64,000 bases of DNA from Marinobacter zhanjiangensis (GTDB lineage: Bacteria > Pseudomonadota > Gammaproteobacteria > Pseudomonadales > Oleiphilaceae). A program made the translations under genes and the position numbers. The DNA is taken from the NCBI RefSeq assembly GCF_014651935.1, contig NZ_BMXV01000003.1:434001-498000 (forward strand), given 5' to 3'. Numbering within the stretch: position 1 is the first letter of the stretch; each line of letters begins with the position of its first letter. Under the pieces are notes generated by a model, which had not been told where the DNA came from, ran no database searches, and worked only from the letters and a program-made list of their open reading frames with translations. Of this stretch, positions 28,974-37,258 are shown piece after piece.

Positions 28974-31169
28974 CTATCGCGCCGGCGGCCGCTGAAGTGC
29001 AGCCGGGGCGCCATTGTCGTCGTTTACGGTTTGTCGGCAGGAAGGGAAATTACTGCAGCCCCAGAACCAGCCGCGGTGGCTTTTCCGGCGCACCAGCGGG
29101 GCATAGCAGGCGGGGCAGGGCCAGGGCCGCTGACTGGTGCCGTCCTCGGGTGCCGTGTCTTCGATGGGACGGGTGCCATTACAGTCCGGGAAGCGAGTGC
29201 AGGCGTGGAACTGACCGTATTTGCCCTCCCGGACTCGCATTGGCGCGCGGCATTTGGGGCAGTGAATGGCCTCAGAGCCGTCTGCCACATCGGCGGTTTC
29301 ACGTCGCGACGGGGCACCGGCGGTGGCTGCCGGCTGGCGGATAAAACCGCTGATCTGTTCCTTGAGCTGGTCCAGGAACTGGCGGGGGTCGCCCTCGCCG
29401 GCGCGGATCTGCTCCAGGGAGGCTTCCCAGCGGGCGGTCATGTCCGGCTGGCTGATGGCCTCGGGCAGGGCATGAATCAGGGTGCGGCCTTTCTCCGCCG
29501 CCCGGATATGGCGACCTGCCCGGTACAGGTACTCCCGGCGGAACAGGGTTTCCATGATCGCCGCCCGGGTGGCCTCGGTCCCCAGACCGTCGGTTTCCCG
29601 CAGCGTCCTGCGCAGTTCCGGGTCGCTGACAAAGCGGGCGATGTTGGTCATGGCCGCCAGCAGGGTGGCATCGGTGAAATGCTGGGGCGGCTGGGTCATA
29701 CGCTCCTTCACCGAGGTGTCGGTGCAGGTGACGTCATCGCCGGGTTCCAGTCTTGGCAGCGGCTTTTTCGCGGGCCCTTCCGCTGCGGTGGACTTGCGCT
29801 GTCTCGGCTCAAGGGACTTCCAGCCGGTGTCCAGCAGTGCCGTTTCCGTCGCCCGGAAGCGGTGGTCGGTAATGGTCAGGTCCAGGCGGCCTTCCCGGTG
29901 GATCGCATCGGCCATGAACTGCATCAGATAGTAACGGGCCACCAGGTTGTAGATGTTCTGCTCCGCCTGACTCAGCGGCCCCGATGGCCGTGCCCTCAGG
30001 GTCGGAATAATGGCGTGGTGGGCGTCCACCTTGGCGTCGTTCCAGGCAGCGGTGCGACGACTCAGGTCCACCGCCTCCGACGCTTCGGCAAGGCTGCCAT
30101 CTACCCGGCCAATGGCGCGGGTCACACCCTCTGACTGACCCAGGTGCCCTTCCGGCAGATAGCGGCTGTCGGACCGGGGATAGGTGATCAGCTGGTGCTT
30201 CTCGTACAGGTTCTGGGCGGTATCCAGCACATCCTTGGCACCCATACCGAAGGCCTTGCCGGCCTCGATCTGCAGCGCCGACAGTGACAACGGCAGCGGC
30301 GGTGCTTCGCGACGATCACGAAAGCGGGCAGCGGTGATTCGCCCGGGGCGCCCCTGCACCGCGCTGGCAATGTCGTCGGCAATTTCCCGGTTGAGCAGAC
30401 GGTCCTCCTCGTCCAGGTGATCGCGCACGGATTCCGATGGCAGCCATCTGGCCTCGAACGTCTGGCTGCTGTCACCTTCCGCGGGTTGGGCGGTGATGGT
30501 TATGCGATACCAGGGCTTTGGCTCGAAGTTGGCAATGGTATCGTCCCGGTGGACCACCAGGCCCAGTACCGGCGTTTGCACCCGGCCTACGGAATAAACG
30601 CCGTCCGCTCCCTGTTGACGGTAGCTCAGGGTGTAGTAGCGGGTCAGGTTGATGCCGTAGAGCCAGTCGGCCCGCTGGCGGGCCAGGGCCGAATGGGACA
30701 GGCGCCGGAAGTCGTTGTTGTCCCGGGGCGCTGACAGGGCCCGGCGCACGGCATCCGGATTGAGGTCATTGATCAGTACCCGTTGTACCGGGCACTGGGC
30801 GCCGAAGTACCGTATCACCTCGTCCACCAGCAGCTGGCCTTCACGGTCCGGGTCACCGGCGTGGACGATTACCGCCGCCTGGCGGATCAGGCCTTTCAGT
30901 ACATCCAGCTGCTTTGCCACACTGTCCCGCGGCATCAGGCGCCAGCGCTCGGGGAATACCGGCAGGTCCTCCATGCGCCACGACTTCCAGCGCGGGTCAT
31001 AACTGGCGGGCTCCGCCGGCTCCAGCAGGTGGCCGATACACCAGCTGACGGTGACGCTCTGTTCCCCTTCGCCACAACGCAGCCAACCCGGCCCCTTCTG
31101 GACGGGACCTGGCAGGGCATCGGCGATGGCACGCCCCAGGCTGGGTTTCTCGGCGATATAAAGCTGCAT
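28974..31169 (-). CDS. topB: DNA topoisomerase III
   Basis: Type IA topoisomerase that decatenates DNA by single-strand passage. The 731 residues start MQLYIAEKPSLGRAIA (Toprim). They contain HAGDPDREGQLLVDEV, GRVQTPVLGLVV and the active-site Tyr in LITYPRSDSRYLP. The C-terminal 90 residues carry two four-cysteine zinc motifs (CPKC...CTRFPDC and CPAC...CSNFPSC), an arrangement found in many pseudomonad-type TopB proteins. It is divergently oriented from bolA. Confidence 0.95.
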   Translation of the reverse strand: MQLYIAEKPSLGRAIADALPGPVQKGPGWLRCGEGEQSVTVSWCIGHLLEPAEPASYDPRWKSWRMEDLPVFPERWRLMPRDSVAKQLDVLKGLIRQAAVIVHAGDPDREGQLLVDEVIRYFGAQCPVQRVLINDLNPDAVRRALSAPRDNNDFRRLSHSALARQRADWLYGINLTRYYTLSYRQQGADGVYSVGRVQTPVLGLVVHRDDTIANFEPKPWYRITITAQPAEGDSSQTFEARWLPSESVRDHLDEEDRLLNREIADDIASAVQGRPGRITAARFRDRREAPPLPLSLSALQIEAGKAFGMGAKDVLDTAQNLYEKHQLITYPRSDSRYLPEGHLGQSEGVTRAIGRVDGSLAEASEAVDLSRRTAAWNDAKVDAHHAIIPTLRARPSGPLSQAEQNIYNLVARYYLMQFMADAIHREGRLDLTITDHRFRATETALLDTGWKSLEPRQRKSTAAEGPAKKPLPRLEPGDDVTCTDTSVKERMTQPPQHFTDATLLAAMTNIARFVSDPELRRTLRETDGLGTEATRAAIMETLFRREYLYRAGRHIRAAEKGRTLIHALPEAISQPDMTARWEASLEQIRAGEGDPRQFLDQLKEQISGFIRQPAATAGAPSRRETADVADGSEAIHCPKCRAPMRVREGKYGQFHACTRFPDCNGTRPIEDTAPEDGTSQRPWPCPACYAPLVRRKSHRGWFWGCSNFPSCRQTVNDDNGAPAALQRPPAR

Positions 31170-31344
31170 GGCGAAACGGGGTATCCGGCGGTTCAGGGGA
31201 GAGGCAAGATGGCGTCTCGGCCGCCCCCTGTCAAGACGATGCGCAGGGTGTAGACTAGGGGGATAAATGGCTGACTCGCTGATTTTAATCGTTTGCGAGG
31301 CAGTCTTACCGGACCAATATCACACCAGAAGAGACCACATTGGT

Positions 31345-31671
31345 ATGCGGATACAGCAGTCTATTGAACAGAAACTGGGCGAAAAGTTCGAAGGCGGCCA
31401 CCTGACCGTGGAGAACGAGAGCCATATGCACAGTGTGCCACCGAACTCCGAAACCCATTTCAAGGTGACGCTGATTTCAGATCAGTTCGACGGGCAGTCA
31501 AAAGTGCGCCGTCATCAGGCCATCTATCAGGCACTGTCCGAGGAAATGCAGAACGGGGTTCATGCCCTCGCATTACACCTTTTTACACCGCAGGAGTGGG
31601 AGCAGGCCGGTGGTCAGGTTCCCGCGTCACCCAACTGCATGGGCGGTTCCAAAAAGGAGCAGGCATCGTGA
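31345..31671 (+). CDS. bolA: BolA family protein
   Basis: 108-residue stress-linked protein of the BolA fold, which partners monothiol glutaredoxins in iron-sulphur handling. Motifs are IQQSIEQKL, HLTVENESHMHSVPPNSETHFKVTLIS with the family His, and RHQAIYQAL. The C-terminus contains HALALHLFTPQEWEQ. The ATG at 31345 gives the standard N-terminus; the open frame begins at 31267. Its stop overlaps the yciO start in GTGA, so the two are translationally coupled. Confidence 0.93.
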   Translation: MRIQQSIEQKLGEKFEGGHLTVENESHMHSVPPNSETHFKVTLISDQFDGQSKVRRHQAIYQALSEEMQNGVHALALHLFTPQEWEQAGGQVPASPNCMGGSKKEQAS

Positions 31672-32291
31672 GCCAGTTTTTCCAGATTCATCCGGAGACA
31701 CCCCAGAAGCGGCTGATTAACCAGGCCGTGGATATTCTTCGCAAGGGTGGCGTGATCGTATACCCCACGGATTCCGGTTATGCCATTGGCTGCCATCTGG
31801 GTGACAAGCAGGCGGCGGACCGCATCAAGCGTATCCGCAAGCTGGACGACAAGCACAATTTCACCCTGGTCTGCCGCGATCTGTCCGATGTGGGCATTTA
31901 TGCCAAGGTGGACAATACCCAGTACCGGCTGCTGAAAACCTTCACCCCCGGGCCCTATACCTTCATTCTTGATGCCACCAGTGAAGTGCCGCGCCGGTTA
32001 TTGCATCCCAAGCGTCGCACCATTGGCCTGCGGGTGCCGGACAATGCCATTGTCCAGGCGCTGCTGGGTGAGCTGGGGGAGCCCATCATGAGCAGCACGC
32101 TGATTCTGCCGGGTGAGGAAGACCCCATGACCGACCCCTACGACGTGCGCGATGTGCTGGAGCATGAGCTGGATCTGATCATCGACGGTGGCTTCTGCGG
32201 CATGGAGCCCACCACGGTGGTGAACATGACCGGCGAAGTGCCGGAGGTAACCCGCGTGGGCAAGGGCGACCCGGAACCCTTCCGGGTGTAA
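31668..32291 (+). CDS. yciO: YciO/Sua5-family protein (threonylcarbamoyl-AMP synthase-like)
   Basis: 207 residues of the YrdC/Sua5/YciO fold. Conserved features are GGVIVYPTDSGYAIGC, KRIRKLDDKHNFTLVCRDLSD, FTPGPYTFIL and RTIGLRVPDN. Length and sequence fit the YciO branch rather than the essential TsaC, so a role in the t6A modification is possible but unproven. The start is GTG at 31668, supported by AGGAG eight bases upstream and by overlap with the bolA stop. Confidence 0.9.
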   Translation: MSQFFQIHPETPQKRLINQAVDILRKGGVIVYPTDSGYAIGCHLGDKQAADRIKRIRKLDDKHNFTLVCRDLSDVGIYAKVDNTQYRLLKTFTPGPYTFILDATSEVPRRLLHPKRRTIGLRVPDNAIVQALLGELGEPIMSSTLILPGEEDPMTDPYDVRDVLEHELDLIIDGGFCGMEPTTVVNMTGEVPEVTRVGKGDPEPFRV

Positions 32292-32303
32292 TGGTGCGCC
32301 TGC

Positions 32304-32942
32304 TCAGGCCCTGGCGTTGAGCCGGAAGGCGTAGTCACGCGCCGGTGAGCCGGTATCGCCAGCGTAGTTGCGTCGAATGCTGTCGTACCGGTGAACCAGA
32401 TCCTGCAGACCGTTGAACTGCTGGTTATCGCTGACCAGGGTGTCCAGCACCGTGTTGCTGGTGCCGTAGGCCTGGTTCAGCTTGAGGGCCGTGTCCACGA
32501 ACTCCAGTGTCGGTTCGTTGACGCTCAGGCGCTGAAGGGAGTCGCGGAACTCGCGGCTGTTATTCAGGTCCTGCTCGATGCGCTGGCGGGGCTGCTCCGG
32601 CATCCGTCCCTGTACCTGCACGTCTCCGCCGGCAGAGCGCGAGGCGGCGATCTGGGTGGTGGGCTGCATACCGTACTCGGCAAGCTTGTGCCGCAGGGTT
32701 TCCCGCACGAAGGCAAGGTCCTGCCCGACCTGTTGCCGGTATTCGGTGACCGATAGCCGGCCGGTCTTGGTTTGCGGCTTGCCGCCGGACAGGGTGAAGG
32801 TATCGTCATTGCCCTGACGGCTATCCGCCGGCTGTGCCTGGGCGGCCTTGCCAGCCGTTGCGGACTGCGGGTCCGCCGCCTTGCGGGCAGTGGCCTGCTG
32901 GAACTGGCTACCGGCCTTGATCAGTGATGTCAGCAGAGACAT
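32304..32942 (-). CDS. Hypothetical protein
   Basis: Not recognised. It has 212 residues, polar, without signal peptide or membrane segment. The first 50 residues are Ala/Gln-rich and look disordered. A Ser/Gly patch (TFTLSGGKPQTKTGR) is followed by about 150 helical residues (SVTEYRQQVGQDLAFVRETLRHKL... LEFVDTALKLNQAYGTS). A good site, GGAGGG, lies 8 bases before the ATG, which supports it being real. It converges with yciO, with a 12-bp gap. Confidence 0.78.
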   Translation of the reverse strand: MSLLTSLIKAGSQFQQATARKAADPQSATAGKAAQAQPADSRQGNDDTFTLSGGKPQTKTGRLSVTEYRQQVGQDLAFVRETLRHKLAEYGMQPTTQIAASRSAGGDVQVQGRMPEQPRQRIEQDLNNSREFRDSLQRLSVNEPTLEFVDTALKLNQAYGTSNTVLDTLVSDNQQFNGLQDLVHRYDSIRRNYAGDTGSPARDYAFRLNARA

Positions 32943-33106
32943 GGTGGCTTTCCCTCCGGCAATTACCGGGCAGACAGTGACGTTTCACCAGCGATCAAGC
33001 AGGATCCGGGCCAGTTGAACCGAAAACCGGGGTGGCATTTTTCCGGCCAGCATGGTTTCCTTTAACGGATATCAATAAAAACAATCTGGTAGAAGGTGGT
33101 CCAATC

Positions 33107-33874
33107 ATGTCCCTGTTCGATCTTGCCGGAAAGGTCAGCCTGGTCACTGGCGCCGGGCGCGGTATTGGCCGCAGCATCGCCCTGGGCCTGGCGGAGGCAG
33201 GCAGCGACCTGGTGTTATGCAGTCGCAGCCCTGATGAGCTCGAGACCGTAGCTGCCGAGGCCCGCAAAAAAGGTGTCACAGCTCTGGTGGTGACTTGTGA
33301 TGTGAGTGACCCGGGGCAGATCACCGCCGCCGTGGACACCGCCATCCGCGAACTGGGTCATATCGATGTGCTGATCAATAACGCCGGCCTGGCGATCAAA
33401 CGGCGTGCCGAAGACCTGCCCCTGGAAGACTGGCAGACCATTATCAATGTCAACCTGACCGGTGTGTTCCTGATGGCCCAGGCGGTAGGGCGGCACATGC
33501 TCGAGCGCGGTAGCGGCAGTATCGTGAATATCTCCTCCATCGCCGGTAAAACCGGACTCACCGGCTCCTCCGCCTATTGTGCCAGCAAGGGCGGCGTTGA
33601 CATGCTGACCAAAACCCTGGCGGTGGAATGGGCCGGGCGTGGTGTCCGGGTCAATGCCCTGGCGCCGGCCTATACTGAAACACCGCTGGTCAAGTCCATT
33701 ACCGATGTGCGGGCGGATTTCGCCGACAAGGTGGTGGCCCGCACGCCGATGCAACGTATGGCCGACCCGGATGAAATGGTGGGTACCGCGATTTACCTGG
33801 CGTCGCGGGCATCGTCCTATGTGACCGGCGAGACCGTGATGGTCGATGGCGGCTGGACAGCCTTCGGAGCCTGA
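33107..33874 (+). CDS. Short-chain dehydrogenase/reductase (SDR)
   Basis: 255-residue NAD(P)-dependent oxidoreductase of the classical SDR fold. The cofactor motif TGAGRGIG is at 14-21, then INNAGLAI, the catalytic Ser in NISSIAG and YCASKGG with Tyr and Lys, and a C-terminal SSYVTGETVMVDGGW. It resembles gluconate 5-dehydrogenase or FabG-like members; the substrate is unknown. A GAAGGTGG site precedes the ATG at 33107, while the frame is open from 33032. The acyl-CoA ligase gene follows 50 bp downstream, suggesting a shared catabolic role. Confidence 0.9.
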   Translation: MSLFDLAGKVSLVTGAGRGIGRSIALGLAEAGSDLVLCSRSPDELETVAAEARKKGVTALVVTCDVSDPGQITAAVDTAIRELGHIDVLINNAGLAIKRRAEDLPLEDWQTIINVNLTGVFLMAQAVGRHMLERGSGSIVNISSIAGKTGLTGSSAYCASKGGVDMLTKTLAVEWAGRGVRVNALAPAYTETPLVKSITDVRADFADKVVARTPMQRMADPDEMVGTAIYLASRASSYVTGETVMVDGGWTAFGA

Positions 33875-33924
33875 GTTCCCCCCGAATCCACCAATAATAA
33901 TGACGAGACTGTACAGGAGTATCC

Positions 33925-35619
33925 ATGACCAAATCCGTTGTTGCCCCTGATTCCCCCTGGTTTTCCAGTTATCCCCCCGAGGTTCCCCAGCAACCGGAAC
34001 TGACCGGATTGTCGGTGCACCAGATGCTGACAGACTCGGCCAGCCGGTGGCCTGACCGGGCGGCCGTCAATTTCATGGGGCGCGAGCTGTCCTATCCGGA
34101 ACTGGACCAGCTGGTGTCCCGGGCGGCTGCCGGTTTTCAGAAACTCGGTGTTGGCCCCGGGGTTCATGTCGGACTGTATCTGCCCAATTCTCCTCACGGC
34201 ATCATTGGTTTTCTAGGGGTTCTCCGGGCCGGTGGCGTGGTAGTGAACTATTCGCCACTGGATGCCGAGCGTATCCTGGAGCACAAGATCGGCGACAGTG
34301 AAACCGACATCATGGTCACTGTGGACCTCAAGGCGCTGCTGCCCAATATGACCGGATTTCTGGGCACTTCGCGCCTGCAGAAGCTGGTGGTGGGCTCGGT
34401 GGATGAGTTCGCCCTGCAGGCCGATGCCGTGCGCAGCCAGCTCGACCAGGCCGGTGAGCTGGCGGCAGTGCCCGATGACGATCGTGTGATGAGCTTTGCG
34501 GACCTGTTGAATAACGACGGCAACTACCAGCGCCATGCCGAGGCGGAAGACCTGGACGGGCTGGCAGTGCTGCAGTATACCGGTGGAACCACCGGCGCGC
34601 CCAAGGGGGCGATGCTGACCCATGGCAATATCGCCTGCGCCGCGGACCAGCTTGGTACCGCTCTGAAGAGCACGGTAGCCTCCGGGGAAGAGCGGGTGCT
34701 GGCGGTGCTGCCGCCGTTCCATATCTATTCCATCGTGGTCAATATGCTGTTTGGTCTGCGCAACGGCGCGACCTTGTACCTGCACATGAAGTTTGATCCG
34801 AAGCAGGCTCTGGAAACCGTCCAGCGGGAGAAGATCACGGTCTTCCCGGCGGTCCCCACCATGCTGTCAGCGCTGCTGGCGATACCCGGGCTGAAGGAGT
34901 ATGAGCTTGATTCCCTGAAGCTTTGCAACTCCGGCGGCGCGCCGTTGCCGGTTGAGCTGCAGCAACGGTTCCAGGACGCTGCCAGCTGTTCCGTCAAGGA
35001 GGGCTGGGGCATGACCGAAACAGCCGCCCTGGGTACGTTCACGCCCGAAGGCATGGTGTCGCCGGACGGAGCCTGCGGGCTACCGGTGCCGGGCGTCGAC
35101 CTGAAGATCATTGACCTGGATGGCAGCGACCGGGAAATGCCCCAGGGCGAGCGCGGCGAGCTTTGCATTGCCGGCCCCAACGTAATGAAAGGTTACTGGA
35201 AGCGGGACGACGCCACTGCCGAGTCCATGACCGCCAATGGTTATTTCCGCACCGGTGACGTGGCCTGGATGGACGAGAAGGGATTTTTCTACATCGTTGA
35301 TCGTACCAAGGACATGATCATTTGCAGCGGCTACAACGTATACCCCCGCAACATCGAGGAAGCGGTGTACGAACATCCTTCAGTGGCGGAAGTGTCGGTC
35401 ATCGGTGTGCCAGACGACTACCGCGGCCAGAGCCCCCGGGCCTATATCACCCTGCAGGAGGGCCAGCCGGAGCCAACCCTGGATGAGATGAAGGCCTTCC
35501 TCAAACCGCGCCTGGGCAAGCATGAGATGATCCACAGTATGGAAATCCGCGATGAACTGCCGAAGACCCAGGTAGGCAAGCTGTCCAAGAAGGAACTCTA
35601 TGCCGAGGTACGCCGTTGA
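33925..35619 (+). CDS. Acyl-CoA synthetase (AMP-dependent ligase)
   Basis: 564-residue adenylate-forming enzyme that activates a carboxylic acid, probably a long-chain or aromatic one, with ATP and CoA. Motifs are QYTGGTTGAPKGAMLTH (P-loop), GWGMTETAALGTF, YFRTGDVAWMDEKGFFYIVDRTKDMI and the C-terminal lysine region PKTQVGKLSKKEL. It lies between the SDR gene and xdhC on the same strand, and its stop overlaps the xdhC start by one base. The substrate may be linked to the nearby molybdenum hydroxylase, which is inference only. Confidence 0.92.
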   Translation: MTKSVVAPDSPWFSSYPPEVPQQPELTGLSVHQMLTDSASRWPDRAAVNFMGRELSYPELDQLVSRAAAGFQKLGVGPGVHVGLYLPNSPHGIIGFLGVLRAGGVVVNYSPLDAERILEHKIGDSETDIMVTVDLKALLPNMTGFLGTSRLQKLVVGSVDEFALQADAVRSQLDQAGELAAVPDDDRVMSFADLLNNDGNYQRHAEAEDLDGLAVLQYTGGTTGAPKGAMLTHGNIACAADQLGTALKSTVASGEERVLAVLPPFHIYSIVVNMLFGLRNGATLYLHMKFDPKQALETVQREKITVFPAVPTMLSALLAIPGLKEYELDSLKLCNSGGAPLPVELQQRFQDAASCSVKEGWGMTETAALGTFTPEGMVSPDGACGLPVPGVDLKIIDLDGSDREMPQGERGELCIAGPNVMKGYWKRDDATAESMTANGYFRTGDVAWMDEKGFFYIVDRTKDMIICSGYNVYPRNIEEAVYEHPSVAEVSVIGVPDDYRGQSPRAYITLQEGQPEPTLDEMKAFLKPRLGKHEMIHSMEIRDELPKTQVGKLSKKELYAEVRR

Positions 35620-36626
35620 TGAGTGAGTCCGCTGTCGACGGAGCCGTCACCCGGCTGCGTAGCTTTGATTGCCTGGTGGAGGACTTTCTGGCCCTTCGCC
35701 AGCGGGGGCAGGCAGTTGCGCTGGTAACGCTGGTGGGCTCGGAAGGTGGATCGCCCCGCCCGCCGGGCAGCCAGATGGTAGTGGCGGCCGACGGGCATTA
35801 TGCCGGTCACCTGACCGGTGGCTGCGCCGAAACCGTAATCGTGGACGAGGCCCGGGCCGCGCTGGCGGAAGGGCGCAACCGGACCCTGCGCCTGGGCACG
35901 GGTTCCGACTATCTGGATATCCAGTTGCCCTGCGGTGCTTCAGTGGAACTGTTCATCGACGTAACCGTGAACGACGAGGTAATGCAGTCCATCCACAAGG
36001 CACTGACCGAACGCCGGGTGGTTGCCCTGGACACCCCGGCAGCGGGCCCGCACCAGGCGGTTATCGACCCGGCTGGTGCTGATCCGGCCAGTGGTTTTCG
36101 CCGCTGGTACTACCCGCCACGAAGGCTGATGGTTTACGGCAAGGGTCCGAACGCCTATACGCTGGCACGTCTGGCGCAGGAAAGTGACTTTACTGTGTCG
36201 CTTCATTCCCCGGATCAGGCCACCCTTGCCGCCTGTGAAGGAAGCATGGAGACGGACCTGCTGAGGTCGCCGGTGTCGGTCAGGGTGCCGCCTCTGGATC
36301 CGCATACGGCGGCGGTGCTGATGTTCCATGAGCATGACTGGGAGCCGGCACTGCTTAAGCCGTTGCTGCAAAGCGAGTGCTTCTATCTGGGGGCACTGGG
36401 CAGTCGACGTACCCATCGGCAACGATGTGAGCAGCTGGTAGAGGAAGGTTTTAGCCAGGCGCCGGAGCGGATTCACGGGCCCGTGGGCCTGGATATCGGC
36501 GCGGCTAATCCGGTGGAGATCGCCCTGTCGATACTGGCGGAGATGATCCAGGTTTACCGCACGGGTGTGGCAAAAAGGCCACTGCTGTCAGTGGCCGATA
36601 CCACAGTTGCTGCGTCTATCGCCTGA
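35619..36626 (+). CDS. xdhC: XdhC family molybdenum cofactor insertion protein
   Basis: XdhC-like chaperones bind, sulfurate and insert molybdenum cofactor into xanthine-dehydrogenase-family enzymes. The 335 residues contain ALVTLVGSEGGSPRPPGSQMVV, GHLTGGCAE, the second-domain pattern RRLMVYGKGPNAYTLARLA and a C-terminal FYLGALGSRRTHRQR with GLDIGAANPVEIALSILAE. The start is the ATG overlapping the ligase stop. It converges with the MobA-like gene with an 11-bp tail overlap, and the target enzyme is encoded next on the opposite strand. Confidence 0.93.
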   Translation: MSESAVDGAVTRLRSFDCLVEDFLALRQRGQAVALVTLVGSEGGSPRPPGSQMVVAADGHYAGHLTGGCAETVIVDEARAALAEGRNRTLRLGTGSDYLDIQLPCGASVELFIDVTVNDEVMQSIHKALTERRVVALDTPAAGPHQAVIDPAGADPASGFRRWYYPPRRLMVYGKGPNAYTLARLAQESDFTVSLHSPDQATLAACEGSMETDLLRSPVSVRVPPLDPHTAAVLMFHEHDWEPALLKPLLQSECFYLGALGSRRTHRQRCEQLVEEGFSQAPERIHGPVGLDIGAANPVEIALSILAEMIQVYRTGVAKRPLLSVADTTVAASIA

Positions 36627-37248
36627 GGTTCGCCAGATCCTCCGGTGTATCCACGTCTGCGGCCACCCCGCTGATAGCCAGGCGATGGGCGCCGGTAGCC
36701 TTCAATAGCTGGCCGGCCCCCCGGTCCCCCTCCAGGGTCATCAGAGCTGGCCATAGCCAGCGCGGCAGATACGCAGGAACACCCGGACGGCCGTTGTAGT
36801 CCGCCGCAAACGGCAGCCCCGGTTCCCGGCGGGCGGCTTCACCGAGCCGGGCAAGACCTTCGCTGTCAATCAGCGGCTGGTCCATCAGCACCACGAATAC
36901 CCCGTGTGCCGGGGAGGGGAGGGTACGGATGCCCAGTTTCAGGGAGGCAGACATGCCCTGGGGCCAGTCGCCTGTAAACAGCCAGGATGACGGGTGACGG
37001 TGAGCCCGGAGGGGCAGCAGCGGTCCGCGGCAACCGGTGATTACCCGCACATCGGGGCTGAGTTGACGGGCCTGGGCAATGGCGTGATCCAGCAACAACT
37101 GACCACGCCAGCGAGCCAGGGCCTTGCTGCTGCCGAAGCGGCGGGAGGCACCGGCGGCCAGTACCAGCGCCGGGGTGGCACTGGTGGCGCGAAACGCAGC
37201 GGCACAGGAGCGCTGCCTTCGCCATCGGGGGCCGGGCGCCACTACCAT
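36616..37248 (-). CDS. MobA-like nucleotidyltransferase (molybdenum cofactor cytidylyl/guanylyltransferase)
   Basis: 210 residues of the MobA/MocA-like fold. The nucleotide-binding start TPALVLAAGASRRFGSSKALARWRGQ and the metal-binding region VFVVLMDQPLIDSEG are clear. A 20-residue Arg/Ala-rich N-terminus precedes the fold, so translation may start at the ATG at 37248 or the GTG at 37251; neither has a strong site. The open frame extends far upstream, but there it is antisense-free overlap with the next gene and not homologous. It probably makes the dinucleotide form of the cofactor for the hydroxylase encoded 11 bp upstream. Confidence 0.82.
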   Translation of the reverse strand: MVVAPGPRWRRQRSCAAAFRATSATPALVLAAGASRRFGSSKALARWRGQLLLDHAIAQARQLSPDVRVITGCRGPLLPLRAHRHPSSWLFTGDWPQGMSASLKLGIRTLPSPAHGVFVVLMDQPLIDSEGLARLGEAARREPGLPFAADYNGRPGVPAYLPRWLWPALMTLEGDRGAGQLLKATGAHRLAISGVAADVDTPEDLANLRR

Positions 37249-37258
37249 CACACTGCCA